62,467 bases of DNA from Capnocytophaga bilenii (GTDB lineage: Bacteria; Bacteroidota; Bacteroidia; Flavobacteriales; Flavobacteriaceae). A model generated the notes under the pieces. It was not told the origin of the DNA. It searched no databases and saw only the letters and a program-made list of their open reading frames with translations. How positions within the stretch are numbered: position 1 is the first letter of the stretch; each line of letters begins with the position of its first letter. Shown here piece after piece: positions 45,998 through 56,655 of this stretch. The position numbers and the translations under genes are program-made. The stretch lies in contig NZ_JAGDYP010000011.1 in assembly GCF_017565765.1 (NCBI RefSeq), positions 1-62,467 of the forward strand. The letters are read 5' to 3'.

Positions 45998-46028
45998 CAA
46001 AGATAATAATTAAATAGCAAATGGCAAA
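45998..46028 (-). promoter_or_regulatory. Promoter of purH-mlaE
   Basis: Minus-strand TTTG (46028-46025), 19-nt spacer, TATCTTTG (46005-45998). Confidence 0.65.
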
Positions 46029-46052
46029 TGGCAAATGAGAAATCTTTTTTGT

Positions 46053-46155
46053 TTATCCTTCGCTAATCCTTCGCTAATCCTTCGCTCAAGGTTCGGTGAG
46101 AAGAATTGGGAATTTTGAATTTTGAATTTTGAATTTTGAATTTTGAATTTTGAAT
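46053..46155. repeat. Intergenic repeat cluster 3 and AATTTTG heptamer array
   Basis: Three copies of an ATCCTTCGCTA 11-mer (46053-46100) related to clusters at 8879 and 33190, then about six to seven tandem copies of the heptamer AATTTTG (about 46110-46155). It lies between purH and the ABC permease gene in a 366-nt gap; nothing else is seen there except a -7-like TATATTTG at 46235-46242. Confidence 0.8.
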
Positions 46156-46335
46156 TGGCGGGGCAGTGGAACGGGAGGTTATGAGTTTGTAGAAAAAGAT
46201 TTTTCAGATAGTCTCTTAATTCATAATTATTTCATATATTTGCAGAAAAATATTTTTGCTGACTGAAAGAGTTTTGTTTTGTGAGGCTGATTGATTTTTG
46301 GGATAGCTTCTGGCTGTAAAAACTGAGAACTAACT

Positions 46336-47583
46336 ATGTTTATTTATTTACAATTATTAAAAGAGAGTTTTAATTTTGCTATTAAGTCGTTACGTGATAA
46401 TAAGTTGCGTACCTTCCTTTCGCTCTTGGGCGTTACGGTGGGTATTTTCTCTATTATTTCGGTATTATCGGCAGTTGATTCTCTCAATAAAAGCATACAG
46501 GATAGTCTTGCGGGGCTTGACAAGAATATGATTACGCTTTCTAAATTCTCTTTTGCTCCTACTGATGTACCTCGCTGGCAGCGGCTTCGTTTTCCGCAAG
46601 TTACTTATCAGGAGTTTGAATTCTTAAAGCGGGAACTTCCTAATACTGAGGCTGTGGTTTATAGTATGTTTGGTGTAAATACTACTGCCAAATACAATGG
46701 AAAAACGCTCTCTAACCTGAATGTACAAGCTACGTCCTCGGGTGTGGAGCTTATCAATGACATTAAAATGGAAAAAGGGAGGATTTACAACGAGGCTGAA
46801 ACTAATGCTGGTAGCCCTGTGGTTCTTTTAGGGCATTCTATTGCTGAACAGTTATTTGGTTATGAAGACCCGTTGGGTAAAGAGGTGCGTATGTTTGGCA
46901 GGAAACTTATGGTTATAGGGGTGCTTAAAAAATATGGAGAGATGGGAAATGGTGCTGACGATAATGCTTATGTGCCTGCTAACTTTGTACGTAATTTTAT
47001 GAATACAGGTCCGCAGGGAATGCCTTGTGGTGTAACTATAAAACCTAAGAAGGGGGTGGATGCTGCTGAATTTGAAGGTGTTTTACGGCAGAAACTCCGT
47101 ACTTATAGGGGATTGAAACCTAATGATATAGACAATTTTTTTCTGAATAAAATTTCTTCTTTTACTGATATGATTGACCAAACTATTGGTATGATGAATG
47201 TTGTAGGTTGGATTATTGGAGGTTTTTCTATATTGGTAGGCGGTTTTGGGATTGCTAATATTATGTTTGTAAGCGTAAAAGAACGGACTAATCTCATCGG
47301 GGTACAGAAGTCATTGGGTGCTAAAAATCAATTTATTTTGTTTCAATTTCTTTTTGAAGCGGTACTATTGGCTATTTTTGGTGGATTGCTTGGTTTAATT
47401 GCAGTTTGGGCTCTCACGATAGGTATTAGTGCTTCTTTTGATGAGTTTAAGTTTGTGTTATCTGTTAAAAATATAAGTATAGGTTTGGGTATTTCGCTTG
47501 TAGTGGGCTTACTTTCGGGTATTATTCCTGCCTCGAGTGCTGCGCGGTTAAATCCTGTGGAGGCTATCAGAACGGGACAATGA
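46336..47583 (+). CDS. ABC transporter permease (MacB/FtsX family)
   Basis: A 415-residue permease. It has one N-terminal helix (TFLSLLGVTVGIFSIISVLSAV), a large periplasmic MacB core domain (about residues 45-260), and three C-terminal helices carrying the FtsX signature (VKERTNLIGVQKSLGAK). Members move lipoproteins, peptides or drugs or act as mechanotransmitters. The ATPase and adaptor genes are not adjacent. It lies 15 nt before aroE. Confidence 0.88.
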   Translation: MFIYLQLLKESFNFAIKSLRDNKLRTFLSLLGVTVGIFSIISVLSAVDSLNKSIQDSLAGLDKNMITLSKFSFAPTDVPRWQRLRFPQVTYQEFEFLKRELPNTEAVVYSMFGVNTTAKYNGKTLSNLNVQATSSGVELINDIKMEKGRIYNEAETNAGSPVVLLGHSIAEQLFGYEDPLGKEVRMFGRKLMVIGVLKKYGEMGNGADDNAYVPANFVRNFMNTGPQGMPCGVTIKPKKGVDAAEFEGVLRQKLRTYRGLKPNDIDNFFLNKISSFTDMIDQTIGMMNVVGWIIGGFSILVGGFGIANIMFVSVKERTNLIGVQKSLGAKNQFILFQFLFEAVLLAIFGGLLGLIAVWALTIGISASFDEFKFVLSVKNISIGLGISLVVGLLSGIIPASSAARLNPVEAIRTGQ

Positions 47584-47598
47584 TAATTAATTCTTAAA

Positions 47599-48330
47599 AT
47601 GAAAACATATGCTTTAATAGGTCGTAATATTTCGTATTCTTTTTCACGCAATTATTTCAGCGAGAAGTTCGCACGTGAAGGTATTACTGATTCTCAGTAT
47701 ATCAATTTTGATATTCAGACACTTGATGAGCTCCCTGCGCTACTTAAGGCTACTCCTACTCTTAAAGGAATGAATGTTACGATTCCTTATAAACGTGATA
47801 TTATTTCACTTCTTACTGCTATAGAGCCCACAGCTCACCAAATAGGGGCTGTGAATACTATTAAGCCTACTCCTATAGGGCTTATAGGTTACAATACCGA
47901 TTATTACGGTTTTACCGAATCTCTAAAACCTTTATTACAACTTCATCACACACAGGCACTTATATTGGGGACAGGCGGTGCTTCGGGGGCAGTGGCTTAT
48001 AGCTTGCAGCAGTTGGGCATTGGTTATACTTTTGTATCACGTAACCCCAAAGAAGGACAGCTGTCTTATCACCAGCTTACTCCTACTATTATAGAGGCGC
48101 ATACACTTATTATTAACTGTACTCCTTTAGGTACATACCCTAATATCACTGATTGCCCTCCTCTGCCCTATCAATACCTTAGTGGGCAGCACTTGTTGTA
48201 CGACCTTATTTATAATCCTGCACAGACTACTTTTTTGGCGTTGGGCGCACAGCAAGGGGCTACTACTTGTAACGGACTAAAAATGCTGGAATTACAAGCC
48301 GAAAAGGCTTGGGAAATATGGAATTCATAA
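47599..48330 (+). CDS. aroE: Shikimate dehydrogenase
   Basis: A 243-residue NADPH-dependent shikimate dehydrogenase of aromatic amino-acid synthesis. The substrate-binding GRNISYSFSRNYF and catalytic NVTIPYK (Lys near residue 62), the NADPH loop LGTGGASGAV and the late NGLKMLELQAEKAW block are all present. Slightly shorter than E. coli AroE, as is usual in Bacteroidota. Confidence 0.93.
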   Translation: MKTYALIGRNISYSFSRNYFSEKFAREGITDSQYINFDIQTLDELPALLKATPTLKGMNVTIPYKRDIISLLTAIEPTAHQIGAVNTIKPTPIGLIGYNTDYYGFTESLKPLLQLHHTQALILGTGGASGAVAYSLQQLGIGYTFVSRNPKEGQLSYHQLTPTIIEAHTLIINCTPLGTYPNITDCPPLPYQYLSGQHLLYDLIYNPAQTTFLALGAQQGATTCNGLKMLELQAEKAWEIWNS

Positions 48331-48333
48331 CAC

Positions 48334-48362
48334 AAAAAAAAGAGGCTAAGCGCCTCTTTTTT
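48334..48362. terminator. Terminator between aroE and folD
   Basis: AGAGGC/GCCTCT stem, 5-nt loop, flanked by A8 and T6 runs, between convergent genes. Confidence 0.8.
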
Positions 48363-48383
48363 CGTCTTTATTTTTTTCTTTTG

Positions 48384-49262
48384 CTATTTTCTATTCCACT
48401 GGTAAGCTAACAATGTATTCTTCAAAAGCATTGCTATAGTCATAGGGCCTACTCCACCAGGTACAGGCGTAATAAAACTTGCTTTATCCTTTACCTCATT
48501 GAAAGCTACATCGCCTACGATGCGGTATCCTTTGGCGGTGCTGTCGTCCTTCAGGCGTGTGATTCCTACATCTATAATCGTAACGCCTTCTTTTACCATA
48601 TCGCCTTTTAGAAACTCTGGGATACCTAATGCCATCACGATAATATCTGCCTGACGAGTGAAGTCTGCAAGGTTAGGAGTATGGCTGTGAGTGAGCGTAA
48701 CTGTTGCGTTGCCTTGCGCTCCTTTTTGGCTGAGCAAGATGCTGATAGGTCTGCCCACGATATGCGAGCGTCCCACAACTACTACGTGTTTACCTTTGGT
48801 AGGCACTTCATAACGTTTTAGGAGTTCCATAATACCAAAAGGAGTAGCGGGAATAAAAGCTTCCATATCTAAAGCTATTCTTCCAAAATTGGATGGGTGA
48901 AAGCCATCTACATCTTTTTTAGGGTCTACTGCCAAGAGTATCTTCTGCTCATCAATATGTTTAGGGAGTGGCAATTGCACTATATAGCCATCAATATCAG
49001 GATTGGCGTTGAGCTTATCAATCTCTTTCAAAAGAACCTCCTCAGTAATATCGGCAGGAAGTTTCACAAGGGTAGAAGCAAATCCTACCTGCTCACAAGC
49101 CTTTACTTTGCTCCCTACATAAGTAAGACTTGCCCCATCATCGCCTACTAATACAGCTGCCAAATGAGGCGCCTTTTTACCTGCTGCTTTCAGTTGTTTT
49201 ACCTCTTCAGCAATTTCTTGTTTCAGGGTTTCTGAAGTTTTTTTTCCGTCTAAAATAGTCAT
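48384..49262 (-). CDS. folD: Methylenetetrahydrofolate dehydrogenase/cyclohydrolase
   Basis: A 292-residue bifunctional folate enzyme that interconverts 5,10-methylene- and 10-formyl-THF. The catalytic block [13 protein letters not shown] (Lys near residue 55), [10 protein letters not shown], the NADP loop GRSHIVGRP and the C-terminal [12 protein letters not shown] are intact. It lies 23 nt after ffh and probably shares its transcript. Confidence 0.95.
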   Translation of the reverse strand: MTILDGKKTSETLKQEIAEEVKQLKAAGKKAPHLAAVLVGDDGASLTYVGSKVKACEQVGFASTLVKLPADITEEVLLKEIDKLNANPDIDGYIVQLPLPKHIDEQKILLAVDPKKDVDGFHPSNFGRIALDMEAFIPATPFGIMELLKRYEVPTKGKHVVVVGRSHIVGRPISILLSQKGAQGNATVTLTHSHTPNLADFTRQADIIVMALGIPEFLKGDMVKEGVTIIDVGITRLKDDSTAKGYRIVGDVAFNEVKDKASFITPVPGGVGPMTIAMLLKNTLLAYQWNRK

Positions 49263-49285
49263 TTTTTTTAGTTGTTATTGTTATT

Positions 49286-50614
49286 TTATCTTATATTTTG
49301 CATCATTTGCATCATCTTTCTACCGCCACCGCCTTGCATCATCTTCATCATTTTGCTCATTTGTTCAAACTGCTTCATTAGCTGGTTTACTTCCTGAAGC
49401 TCACGTCCGCTACCTTTAGCAATACGTTTTTTGCGACTCATATCAATAATAGCAGGATTGCTGCGCTCTTTAGGTGTCATTGAGTGGATAATAGCCTCAA
49501 TATGCTTAAAAGCATCATCTTTTATATCGAGGTCTTTTACAGCTTTACCCACACCAGGGAGCATACCCAGCAAGTCTTTCATACTACCCATACGCTTAAT
49601 TTGCTGTATTTGTTCGAGAAAATCATCAAAACCAAATTGATTTTTAGCGATTTTCTTCTGAAGTTTGCGAGCTTGTTCTTCGTCAAACTGCTCTTGAGCG
49701 CGTTCTACGAGCGAAACGACATCACCCATACCAAGAATACGGTCTGCCATACGATCGGGATAGAACACGTCTATAGCTTCCATCTTTTCTCCTGTCCCCA
49801 CAAACTTAATAGGCTTATTCACTACCGACTTGATAGTAATAGCGGCACCACCGCGGGTATCGCCATCGAGTTTGGTAAGAATAACTCCATCAAAATTAAG
49901 CACATCATTAAAAGCCTTAGCTGTATTCACTGCATCTTGCCCGGTCATTGCATCTACCACGAAGAGCGTTTCGTGTGGTTTGATAGCTTGGTGAATGTTA
50001 GAAATTTCATTCATCATTTGCTCATCAACTGCCAAACGACCTGCTGTATCTACAATTACCACATTTAGGTGATTATCCTTAGCGTATTGCACTCCTTTAA
50101 GTGCTATATCTACAGGGTTATTATTGCCTTTATCAGAAAAAACAGGCACTCCCACTTGGTCGCCCACTATATGCAGCTGATCAATCGCCGCAGGACGATA
50201 CACATCACAAGCCACCAAAAGGGGCTTTTTATTTTTCTTGTTTTTAAGATAATTAGCCAACTTGCCCGAGAAGGTGGTTTTACCCGAACCCTGCAAGCCC
50301 GACATCAAAATAACGGTAGGATTCCCCGAGAGGTTTACTCCTGCTGCATCACCTCCCATTAGCTGAGTAAGCTCATCTTTTACGATTTTTACCATCAGCT
50401 GCCCTGGTTGCAATGTGGTAAGTACCTGCTGTCCAATGGCTTTTTCCTTAACTGTATTGGTAAAATCCTTAGCTATTTTATAATTCACGTCCGCATCTAA
50501 AAGGGCACGTCTCACCTCTTTTAAAGTCTCTGCTACGTTGATTTCGGTAATTTTACCGTGCCCCTTAAGATTATGTAGGGCTTTTTCTAATTTATCACTT
50601 AAATTATCAAACAT
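49286..50614 (-). CDS. ffh: Signal recognition particle protein Ffh
   Basis: A 442-residue SRP54 GTPase that targets nascent membrane proteins to FtsY. Domains: N helical bundle (1-95), G domain with GLQGSGKTT (near 106), DTAGRLA (near 188) and TKLDGDTRGGA (near 246), and the Met-rich M domain with MLPGVGKAV and a terminal M/Q/G-rich tail that binds SRP RNA. A -7 element TATCTTTG lies at 50645-50638. Confidence 0.95.
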   Translation of the reverse strand: MFDNLSDKLEKALHNLKGHGKITEINVAETLKEVRRALLDADVNYKIAKDFTNTVKEKAIGQQVLTTLQPGQLMVKIVKDELTQLMGGDAAGVNLSGNPTVILMSGLQGSGKTTFSGKLANYLKNKKNKKPLLVACDVYRPAAIDQLHIVGDQVGVPVFSDKGNNNPVDIALKGVQYAKDNHLNVVIVDTAGRLAVDEQMMNEISNIHQAIKPHETLFVVDAMTGQDAVNTAKAFNDVLNFDGVILTKLDGDTRGGAAITIKSVVNKPIKFVGTGEKMEAIDVFYPDRMADRILGMGDVVSLVERAQEQFDEEQARKLQKKIAKNQFGFDDFLEQIQQIKRMGSMKDLLGMLPGVGKAVKDLDIKDDAFKHIEAIIHSMTPKERSNPAIIDMSRKKRIAKGSGRELQEVNQLMKQFEQMSKMMKMMQGGGGRKMMQMMQNIR

Positions 50615-50837
50615 TTTTATCTCATTTAAAAGCGGTGCAAAGATAGTAAATTATTAACAATTAATCATTAATAACAATAAAAAAACTACAACAGGGGGTA
50701 TTTTACTTCATTTTTTAAGGAGATAGCTCATCTAAAAAGTCTTTTATAAGTGAGTTTTTCTCCCTGAGTAGTATTAGCTTTACTTTGTATGAGCCGTGTT
50801 GCGTATAGAGCACTTCAGAACAGTATCTGAAATTTAT

Positions 50838-50869
50838 TTTGGAATTTATCAATAAAATTCATATTTTTG
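50838..50869 (+). promoter_or_regulatory. Promoter of the lipoprotein gene at 50902
   Basis: TTTG (50838-50841), 20-nt spacer, TATTTTTG (50862-50869). Confidence 0.7.
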
Positions 50870-50901
50870 CGCAATCAATTAGTAACTAAACATATAATAT
50901 T

Positions 50902-51537
50902 ATGATGAAGAGAATTTTATTACTCGTTATTGCAGCCATATCGTTTGCTGCTTGTTCAAAATCAGACAAAGAAACTCCTAACAGCGAAAAAGGAGGTAAT
51001 GACAAATTTTTAGGCACTTGGGTAGGAACTATAAAGGTTATTGCTGAAAAGCCTGAAAAACAGGCTAAAGTAGATGAAATTTTCAAACAAATGTATGGTA
51101 TAATCTTAGGAAGTCCTGAGACTAATTACGAAGTCTACTCAGTTAAAGTTGTTTTTAGCAACATAGAGGGTGAGAAAAAACTAAAAATAACAGATAAGAA
51201 TGGAGTATATACTTTCCAAGATATAACATACGCTGTAAATGGAAATAAAATAACTAATGAAGATAAAAAGCAAGACTTAGCTACTTATTATTTTGAAAAC
51301 AACAATAATTTATTAGCTGAAAATACTGATTTCTTCTTTCTCTTAGTAGATAGTGATGCTATTGGAAATAATAGTGAATATAAAAGAGAACTTGAAAAGT
51401 TAAACAAAGAATATCCTAATTTACCTTCTCTTAGTTTAGAAAAACAAGCTGAATACGCTGAAAAAAATATAATACTACAGCTAAAATATGATGTATCTTT
51501 AAGGTATAAGTACAAATATAACCTTACTCGTCAATAA
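50902..51537 (+). CDS. Lipocalin-like lipoprotein of unknown function
   Basis: A 211-residue lipoprotein (lipobox SFAAC at residue 18). The mature start is a flexible S/K/E/N linker, then FLGTWVGTIKV begins a beta-rich region like the lipocalin-like or DUF-type small lipoproteins of Bacteroidota. The C-terminal 60 residues are charged and helical, ending YKYKYNLTRQ. No specific family is recognised. It is the last gene before the tRNA fragment and has its own promoter and terminator. Confidence 0.65.
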   Translation: MMKRILLLVIAAISFAACSKSDKETPNSEKGGNDKFLGTWVGTIKVIAEKPEKQAKVDEIFKQMYGIILGSPETNYEVYSVKVVFSNIEGEKKLKITDKNGVYTFQDITYAVNGNKITNEDKKQDLATYYFENNNNLLAENTDFFFLLVDSDAIGNNSEYKRELEKLNKEYPNLPSLSLEKQAEYAEKNIILQLKYDVSLRYKYKYNLTRQ

Positions 51538-51556
51538 TAAAATAACTATCATATAT

Positions 51557-51597
51557 AAAAGCACCCCTGATAAGCACAAGCCTATTAGGGGTGTTTT
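51557..51597 (+). terminator. Terminator of the lipoprotein gene
   Basis: CACCCCT/AGGGGTG stem with an 18-nt loop, followed by TTTT. Confidence 0.65.
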
Positions 51598-51666
51598 ATT
51601 AGCGTTTAAAACAGCTTTTCTTGCTCTATCGTATTCGTTTTTCAATTTCTTACTAAATTCAGACAT

Positions 51667-51706
51667 AAAAAAGAGTGATTTATGCGCATATAAACCACTC
51701 TTTTTT
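51667..51706 (-). terminator. Terminator next to the tRNA fragment
   Basis: AAGAGTG...CACTCTT stem extended by TTTA/TAAA, with A- and T-runs on the outside. It lies 16 nt past the 3' end of the tRNA fragment on the minus strand, where an intact tRNA gene would have its own terminator. Confidence 0.65.
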
Positions 51707-51721
51707 AGCTATCTAAATTTT

Positions 51722-51766
51722 GTAGCGGGAACTGGACTCGAACCAGTGACCTTCGGGTTATGAGTT
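51722..51766 (-). other. 3' fragment of initiator tRNA-Met, probable attachment site
   Basis: On the minus strand the sequence runs from the anticodon loop (CTCATAA) through the 3' anticodon-stem strand (CCCGA), variable loop, a perfect T-arm (ACTGG-TTCGAGT-CCAGT) and the 3' acceptor strand TCCCGCT plus A. The CAT anticodon with CCC pairing partner is the hallmark of the initiator tRNA. Bases 5' of the anticodon loop do not fit a tRNA: GGGAA cannot pair with CCCGA, and no D-arm or 5' acceptor strand follows. It is therefore not a functional tRNA but the displaced 3' half left when an element integrated at the anticodon loop. Confidence 0.8.
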
Positions 51767-51774
51767 CCCTTTTG

Positions 51775-51810
51775 TAGATAAAAGCCGTTTTATATAATAG
51801 CTTTTATCTA
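51775..51810. repeat. 11-bp inverted repeat beside the tRNA fragment
   Basis: TAGATAAAAGC (51775-51785) and GCTTTTATCTA (51800-51810) are perfect complements with a 14-nt loop. On the element side of the att core. The remainder of the gap to 52106 is AT-rich with no gene seen. Confidence 0.65.
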
Positions 51811-52106
51811 ACTTCTAACGCCATAAAACCTAATAAAAATACTCGGTTATATACTCTATCTATTGTTGATTTTAAGTATCAAGATAACATTTTTTAGAAA
51901 TTAAATTGAAATACTTTTAAATCTAAAATACAAATACATTTCTATTTGAATTGCAAATATAGAAATAAAAAATGGAACTAAGATATAAATTATTTTTTCT
52001 TTTCTTTTTTCCTGTAAGAAAACGTTTTTTCATTATTCAAAATCACTAAGCCAATAGTATATCTTTTATCAATTTTACCATAAAAACGAATAGTTTCAAT
52101 AGAAAG

Positions 52107-54440
52107 TTAACTTCCACACGCCAAACATTCCTCAGGGTTGTCTAGCGAGCAGGCTACTTGTGATTGTCCTAAAAGCAGCTGCGTATCTACGGTAAATTTG
52201 ATGGCATCTACGGCGGCTTTGGTGCGGAGGTAGTACATACCCGTTTTGAGTCCGCTTTTCCACGCGTGGAAGTGCATCGAGGTGAGCTTTGCCAAATTCG
52301 GCTCTGCCATAAAGAGGTTGAGCGACTGCGACTGACAGATAAACGCTCCTCGCTCTGCCGCCATATCAATGATGGTTTTTTGCTTGATTTCCCAAACGGT
52401 TTTGTACAATTCTTTCAGCTCCGTAGGGATTTTAGGAATGTTTTGCACCGAACCATTTTCGGCGATGAGTTTGTTTTTCATCGTAGGGTTCCAAAGTCCC
52501 AACTCGATGAGGTCTTTGAGTAAGAATTTATTCACCACCACAAATTCGCCCGAAAGCACACGGCGGTTATAAATATTGCTGGTGTAGGGTTCAAAGCACT
52601 CATTGTTGCCCAAAATCTGCGAAGTAGAGGCGGTAGGCATCGGTGCTAAAAGAAGCGAATTGCGTACGCCGTGGGTCATCACCTCTTGGCGAAGTTTTTC
52701 CCAATCCCAACGGTCAGAAGGGACAACTTGCCACAAATCAAACTGAAATTTCCCTTCCGAAAGCGGCGACCCTGCAAACGAGCTGTATGCCCCTTGCTCC
52801 TTTGCCAAGTCCATCGAGGCTTCCATCGAGGCAAAATAAATCGTCTCGAAAATATCCTTGTTCAGCCTCCGAGCTTCTGGGCTTTCAAAGGGCAAACGGA
52901 GGAGTAAAAACACATCTGCCAAGCCCTGCACGCCTAAGCCTATCGGACGATGGCGGTCGTTGGAAGTTTTGGTCTCAGGAATGGGATAATAATTTCCATC
53001 GATGATTTTATTGAGATTTCGCGTAACGATTTTGGTTACTTCGTAGAGTTTTTGAAAATCAAATCCCCCACTGGAAACATAGCGAGGCAATGCCAAGGAA
53101 GCCAAATTGCACACCGCCACCTCATCGGCGTTGGTGTATTCCATTATTTCGGTGCAGAGGTTGGAACTGCGTATCGTACCAATGTTCTTTTGGTTTGATT
53201 TTTCATTCACGGCATCTTTGTAGCACATATAAGGTGTACCGGTTTCGATTTGAGCTTCGAGAATGGCTGTCCAGAGTTCGCGTGCCTTGATTTGCTTGCG
53301 AAATTTTCCTTCGTTTTCGTAAGTGGTATAAAGTTCGTTGAATTTTTCGCCATACACCTCGTACAGCCCTTGTGCTTCGTTGGGGTCAAAGAGCGACCAC
53401 ATTTGGTCGGCTTCTACGCGTTGCATAAAGAGGTCAGGAATCCAAAGGGCAGGAAATAAATCCCTTGCGCGCATCTCCTCCTTACCGTGATTTTTACGAA
53501 TATCAATAAAATCAAAAATATCCAAGTGCCACGGTTCGATATAGACGGCAATAGCACCTTTGCGTTTGCCGCCGCCTTGATCTACATAACGAGCCGTATC
53601 ATTGAACACGCGAAGCATCGGAATAATGCCGTTGGAAATTCCGCCTGTACCTTTGATATAGCTCCCCGTGGAACGAATGTTATGAATGCTCACACCAATA
53701 CCACCCGCTGATTGCGAAATCAAAGCACAGCGTTTGAGGGTGTCAAAAATCCCAGCGATGCTGTCTTCGGTCATACTCAGCAAAAAGCAAGACGACATTT
53801 GCGGTTTGGGCGTACCGGCGTTGAAAAGCGTTGGTGTAGCGTGGATAAACCATTTTTCGCTCATCAAGTTGTAAGTTTCAATCGCCGCCTGAATATCCTC
53901 TTTGTGAATGCCCAACGCCACACGCATAAAGAGATGCTGTGGGCGTTCGGTTACCTTTCCATTGGTACGAATGAGGTAGGAACGCTCTAAGGTTTTAAAT
54001 CCGAAGTAATCAAAATTATAATCGCGGTCGTAGATGACACTGCTGTCGAGTTCATCGGCGTTTTTACGAATGATTTTATAAATTTCTTCGGAGATGAGAG
54101 GTGCGTGGGTTTGGGTTATGGGGTCGGTGTATTCGTAGAGCAATTGAGCGGTTTTTGAAAACGATTTGAGAGTGTTTTTGTGCAAATTGCTCACGGCGAT
54201 GCGTGCCGCCAAGACCGAAAAATCAGGGTGAATGGTAGTTTGTGCAGCGGCGGTTTCTGCCGCAAGGTTGTCCAGTTCGGTAGTGGTAATATTGTCGTAA
54301 ATCCCTTGAATGACTTTTTTAGCAATTTCAATTACATCTTTTTCCGAAATTGATAAGCCGTAGATGAGTTTATGAATACGAGCCGTAATTTTATCAAAAT
54401 GAACGGCTTCTTTTTTTCCGTTTCTCTTTATTACAAACAT
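52107..54440 (-). CDS. nrdA: Class I ribonucleotide reductase, large subunit
   Basis: A 777-residue NrdA that reduces ribonucleoside diphosphates with NrdB. The N-terminal ATP-cone (about 1-95) gives allosteric activity control. The substrate-site cysteine is in SSCFLLSM (C218). The active-site NxCxE motif is SSNLCTEI (near 430), and the C-terminal redox pair is in ECLACGS. All key residues are kept, so it should be active. It is the last gene of the sodB operon, 8 nt after def. The organism may have another reductase elsewhere; this cannot be seen here. Confidence 0.95.
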   Translation of the reverse strand: MFVIKRNGKKEAVHFDKITARIHKLIYGLSISEKDVIEIAKKVIQGIYDNITTTELDNLAAETAAAQTTIHPDFSVLAARIAVSNLHKNTLKSFSKTAQLLYEYTDPITQTHAPLISEEIYKIIRKNADELDSSVIYDRDYNFDYFGFKTLERSYLIRTNGKVTERPQHLFMRVALGIHKEDIQAAIETYNLMSEKWFIHATPTLFNAGTPKPQMSSCFLLSMTEDSIAGIFDTLKRCALISQSAGGIGVSIHNIRSTGSYIKGTGGISNGIIPMLRVFNDTARYVDQGGGKRKGAIAVYIEPWHLDIFDFIDIRKNHGKEEMRARDLFPALWIPDLFMQRVEADQMWSLFDPNEAQGLYEVYGEKFNELYTTYENEGKFRKQIKARELWTAILEAQIETGTPYMCYKDAVNEKSNQKNIGTIRSSNLCTEIMEYTNADEVAVCNLASLALPRYVSSGGFDFQKLYEVTKIVTRNLNKIIDGNYYPIPETKTSNDRHRPIGLGVQGLADVFLLLRLPFESPEARRLNKDIFETIYFASMEASMDLAKEQGAYSSFAGSPLSEGKFQFDLWQVVPSDRWDWEKLRQEVMTHGVRNSLLLAPMPTASTSQILGNNECFEPYTSNIYNRRVLSGEFVVVNKFLLKDLIELGLWNPTMKNKLIAENGSVQNIPKIPTELKELYKTVWEIKQKTIIDMAAERGAFICQSQSLNLFMAEPNLAKLTSMHFHAWKSGLKTGMYYLRTKAAVDAIKFTVDTQLLLGQSQVACSLDNPEECLACGS

Positions 54441-54448
54441 TTCTTTTT

Positions 54449-55030
54449 TTATTTGAATTTCATAGCATAAGCAGGAACTAGATTTCCTTTCAATAGTTTT
54501 TGGAGTTTGGATTGCATCAGTTTTTTCGCCAAGGGTTTCACGCGGTCAATGTAGAGAATGCCTTCCAAGTGGTCGTATTCGTGGAGAATCACGCGTGCAG
54601 TCATTCCGCTAAAAGTTTCGGTGATGGTTTCAAATTGTTCGTTTTGATAGCTCAATTCCACCGACCACGAACGGGCTACTTTTCCTGATAAAAAGGGCAA
54701 ACTCAAACAGCCTTCTGCTTCTTCCCATTGTTCTTCGGAAAGATTTTTTATTTGCGGATTGATAAACACTCGCCGAATACCCGTGTCGCCTTTTTCGAAA
54801 TAGGCTATTTTATCCCTTTCGTCCATCGCCTCGTAAAGCAATTGAGAATCGGCAACGAACAACCGCAACGATTTTCCGACCTGCGGTGCTGCCAACCCAC
54901 AGCCATTGGCCTTTTCCATCGTTTCCCACATATTGGCGATGAGTTCGTGCAAATTGGGAAAATCAGAGGCTACGGCTTGTGCCTTGACTTTGAGTACATT
55001 ATTTCCGTAAGCAAATATGGGAAGTTTCAT
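54449..55030 (-). CDS. def: Peptide deformylase
   Basis: A 193-residue deformylase that removes the formyl group from nascent chains. All three motifs are intact: GCGLAAPQ (43-50), EGCLS (106-110, metal-binding Cys) and HEYDH (150-154). The iron form of this enzyme is known to be damaged by H2O2, which may matter for its place between nrdB and nrdA in an operon with superoxide dismutase and peroxiredoxin. Its presence inside an RNR gene pair is unusual in my experience. Whether a second def exists elsewhere is unknown. Confidence 0.93.
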   Translation of the reverse strand: MKLPIFAYGNNVLKVKAQAVASDFPNLHELIANMWETMEKANGCGLAAPQVGKSLRLFVADSQLLYEAMDERDKIAYFEKGDTGIRRVFINPQIKNLSEEQWEEAEGCLSLPFLSGKVARSWSVELSYQNEQFETITETFSGMTARVILHEYDHLEGILYIDRVKPLAKKLMQSKLQKLLKGNLVPAYAMKFK

Positions 55031-55084
55031 TTTTTTAATGGTTTTATTTGGCTAATAGCTAATGGCCGATAGCCAATAGTTATT

Positions 55085-56059
55085 TTAAAAATCTTCATCG
55101 AGTGAAAAGGTGTTTTGTTCGCTGTTGGTTTGTGCTACGCCTGTTTTTTGGTATTCGCCTACACGCCGTTCGAAGAAATTGGTTTTTCCTTGCAGAGAAA
55201 TAAGTTCCATAAAATCAAACGGATTGGTAGCGTTCCACACTTTATTGCACCCCAAGGCAACGAGCAATCTATCGGCTACAAATTCGATGTATTGGCACAT
55301 CAGTTCGGCATTCATTCCGATGAGTTTCACAGGGAGTGCATCGGTAACAAATTCCTTTTCGATAGCAACGGCATCTACGATGATTTCTCGTATGGTTTCT
55401 TCCGAAAGTTTGTTTTGTAGATGATTGACATAGAGCAAACAAGCAAAATCGCAGTGCAAGCCTTCGTCCCGACTGATGAGTTCGTTAGAAAAGGTGAGCC
55501 CTGGCATCAAGCCGCGTTTTTTGAGCCAAAAAATAGAGCAAAAACTTCCTGAAAAGAAGATGCCCTCCACCGCAGCAAAGGCGATGAGTCGCTCGGCAAA
55601 ACTTCCTTTGGTAATCCATCGCAACGCCCATTTTGCTTTTTTGGTAACACACGGAATGGTTTCGATGGCACGAAGCAAATAATCCTTCTCGGCAGGGTCT
55701 TTCACATAAGTATCGATGAGGAGCGAGTACATCTCGGAATGGATATTTTCAATCATAATTTGAAATCCGTAGAAACATCGTGCCTCAGGATATTGCACCT
55801 CTTGGAGGAAGTTGATGGCAAGATTTTCATTCACGATGCCATCACTGGCAGCAAAAAAAGCCAACACTCGCGAGATGAAAAATCGTTCGTTGTCGTTGAG
55901 TTTGTTTTGCCAATCGTGGAGATCGGGCGACAAATCTACTTCTTCTGCCGTCCAAAAACTGGCTTCGGCGTTTTTGTAGAATTGCCAAATATCATTGTGC
56001 TGTATAGGAAAAATGACAAAGCGGTCTTTGTTGTCTTGTAAGAGGGGTTCGGTAATCAT
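55085..56059 (-). CDS. nrdB: Class I ribonucleotide reductase, small subunit
   Basis: A 324-residue di-metal R2 protein that generates the radical for NrdA. Metal ligands are D73, E104, H107, E165, E199 and H202. The radical tyrosine is Y111 in IHSEMYS, so this is a classic tyrosyl-radical enzyme and not a Phe-type variant. The [18 protein letters not shown] block is close to eukaryotic R2. The C-terminal tail that docks to NrdA ends SLDEDF. Its start overlaps the YceI stop by 4 nt. Confidence 0.95.
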   Translation of the reverse strand: MITEPLLQDNKDRFVIFPIQHNDIWQFYKNAEASFWTAEEVDLSPDLHDWQNKLNDNERFFISRVLAFFAASDGIVNENLAINFLQEVQYPEARCFYGFQIMIENIHSEMYSLLIDTYVKDPAEKDYLLRAIETIPCVTKKAKWALRWITKGSFAERLIAFAAVEGIFFSGSFCSIFWLKKRGLMPGLTFSNELISRDEGLHCDFACLLYVNHLQNKLSEETIREIIVDAVAIEKEFVTDALPVKLIGMNAELMCQYIEFVADRLLVALGCNKVWNATNPFDFMELISLQGKTNFFERRVGEYQKTGVAQTNSEQNTFSLDEDF

Positions 56060-56655
56060 TTTTTAGTTTCTTTTAATTTTACAGACGCGTGAATATCAAC
56101 ATTTTCCCATACTTTACTTATACCATCAACACCTTTATGCAAATCAAAACAAACTGAGTTAAGTACTTCTAAGGCTTTCAAAGCTTTAAAATCTTTCAAA
56201 TCGATAGAAGATTTGACACTCAATAAATTATCTTTGAATTGAATTTCTGCTGGAATATTATTCACACTAACTCCATTCATTCTTAGCTTAATAGTCCATT
56301 GATGGTTTTCAAAAATGAATTTTCCTGATATTTTTCCTGCTTCGTTCATCAATCCGAAAAAGGAATTTTTAATTTTTTCATCTCTGGAAGGATCTCCTGT
56401 TGATAACTCCAAAGCACGAATAGAAAACTCAGCATTGTTTAAAAAATCTTCAATGGATTTTCCTTCTGAAAGGTTGATTAAGTCCACCGATTCAAAAGTT
56501 CCTTTTACAGGTAATTTCTCGGTAGTTTTATATGCCGTCCATTCTACTTTTGCTGAATTTTCAACGGGTTCAAAAGATGATTTTTCATTTTTACAAGAAT
56601 ACAACAATGTACCTCCTATACCTAATAGTACGATGAATAATTTTTTGATTTTCAT
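56056..56655 (-). CDS. YceI-family lipoprotein
   Basis: A 199-residue lipoprotein (lipobox LLYSC near residue 20) with a YceI-type lipocalin fold ([18 protein letters not shown] start; [15 protein letters not shown] late block). YceI proteins bind isoprenoid chains in a barrel; here it would face the periplasm. The start at 56655 forms TAATG with the aminopeptidase stop; another ATG lies two codons upstream. Its presence in a redox and RNR operon suggests a quinone- or lipid-binding role, but that is inference. Confidence 0.8.
   Translation of the reverse strand: MKIKKLFIVLLGIGGTLLYSCKNEKSSFEPVENSAKVEWTAYKTTEKLPVKGTFESVDLINLSEGKSIEDFLNNAEFSIRALELSTGDPSRDEKIKNSFFGLMNEAGKISGKFIFENHQWTIKLRMNGVSVNNIPAEIQFKDNLLSVKSSIDLKDFKALKALEVLNSVCFDLHKGVDGISKVWENVDIHASVKLKETKK

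Noticed and set aside
51722-51800. Functional tRNA-Met gene
   Set aside because: The 5' half (acceptor strand, D-arm, 5' anticodon strand) is absent; only the 3' half matches.
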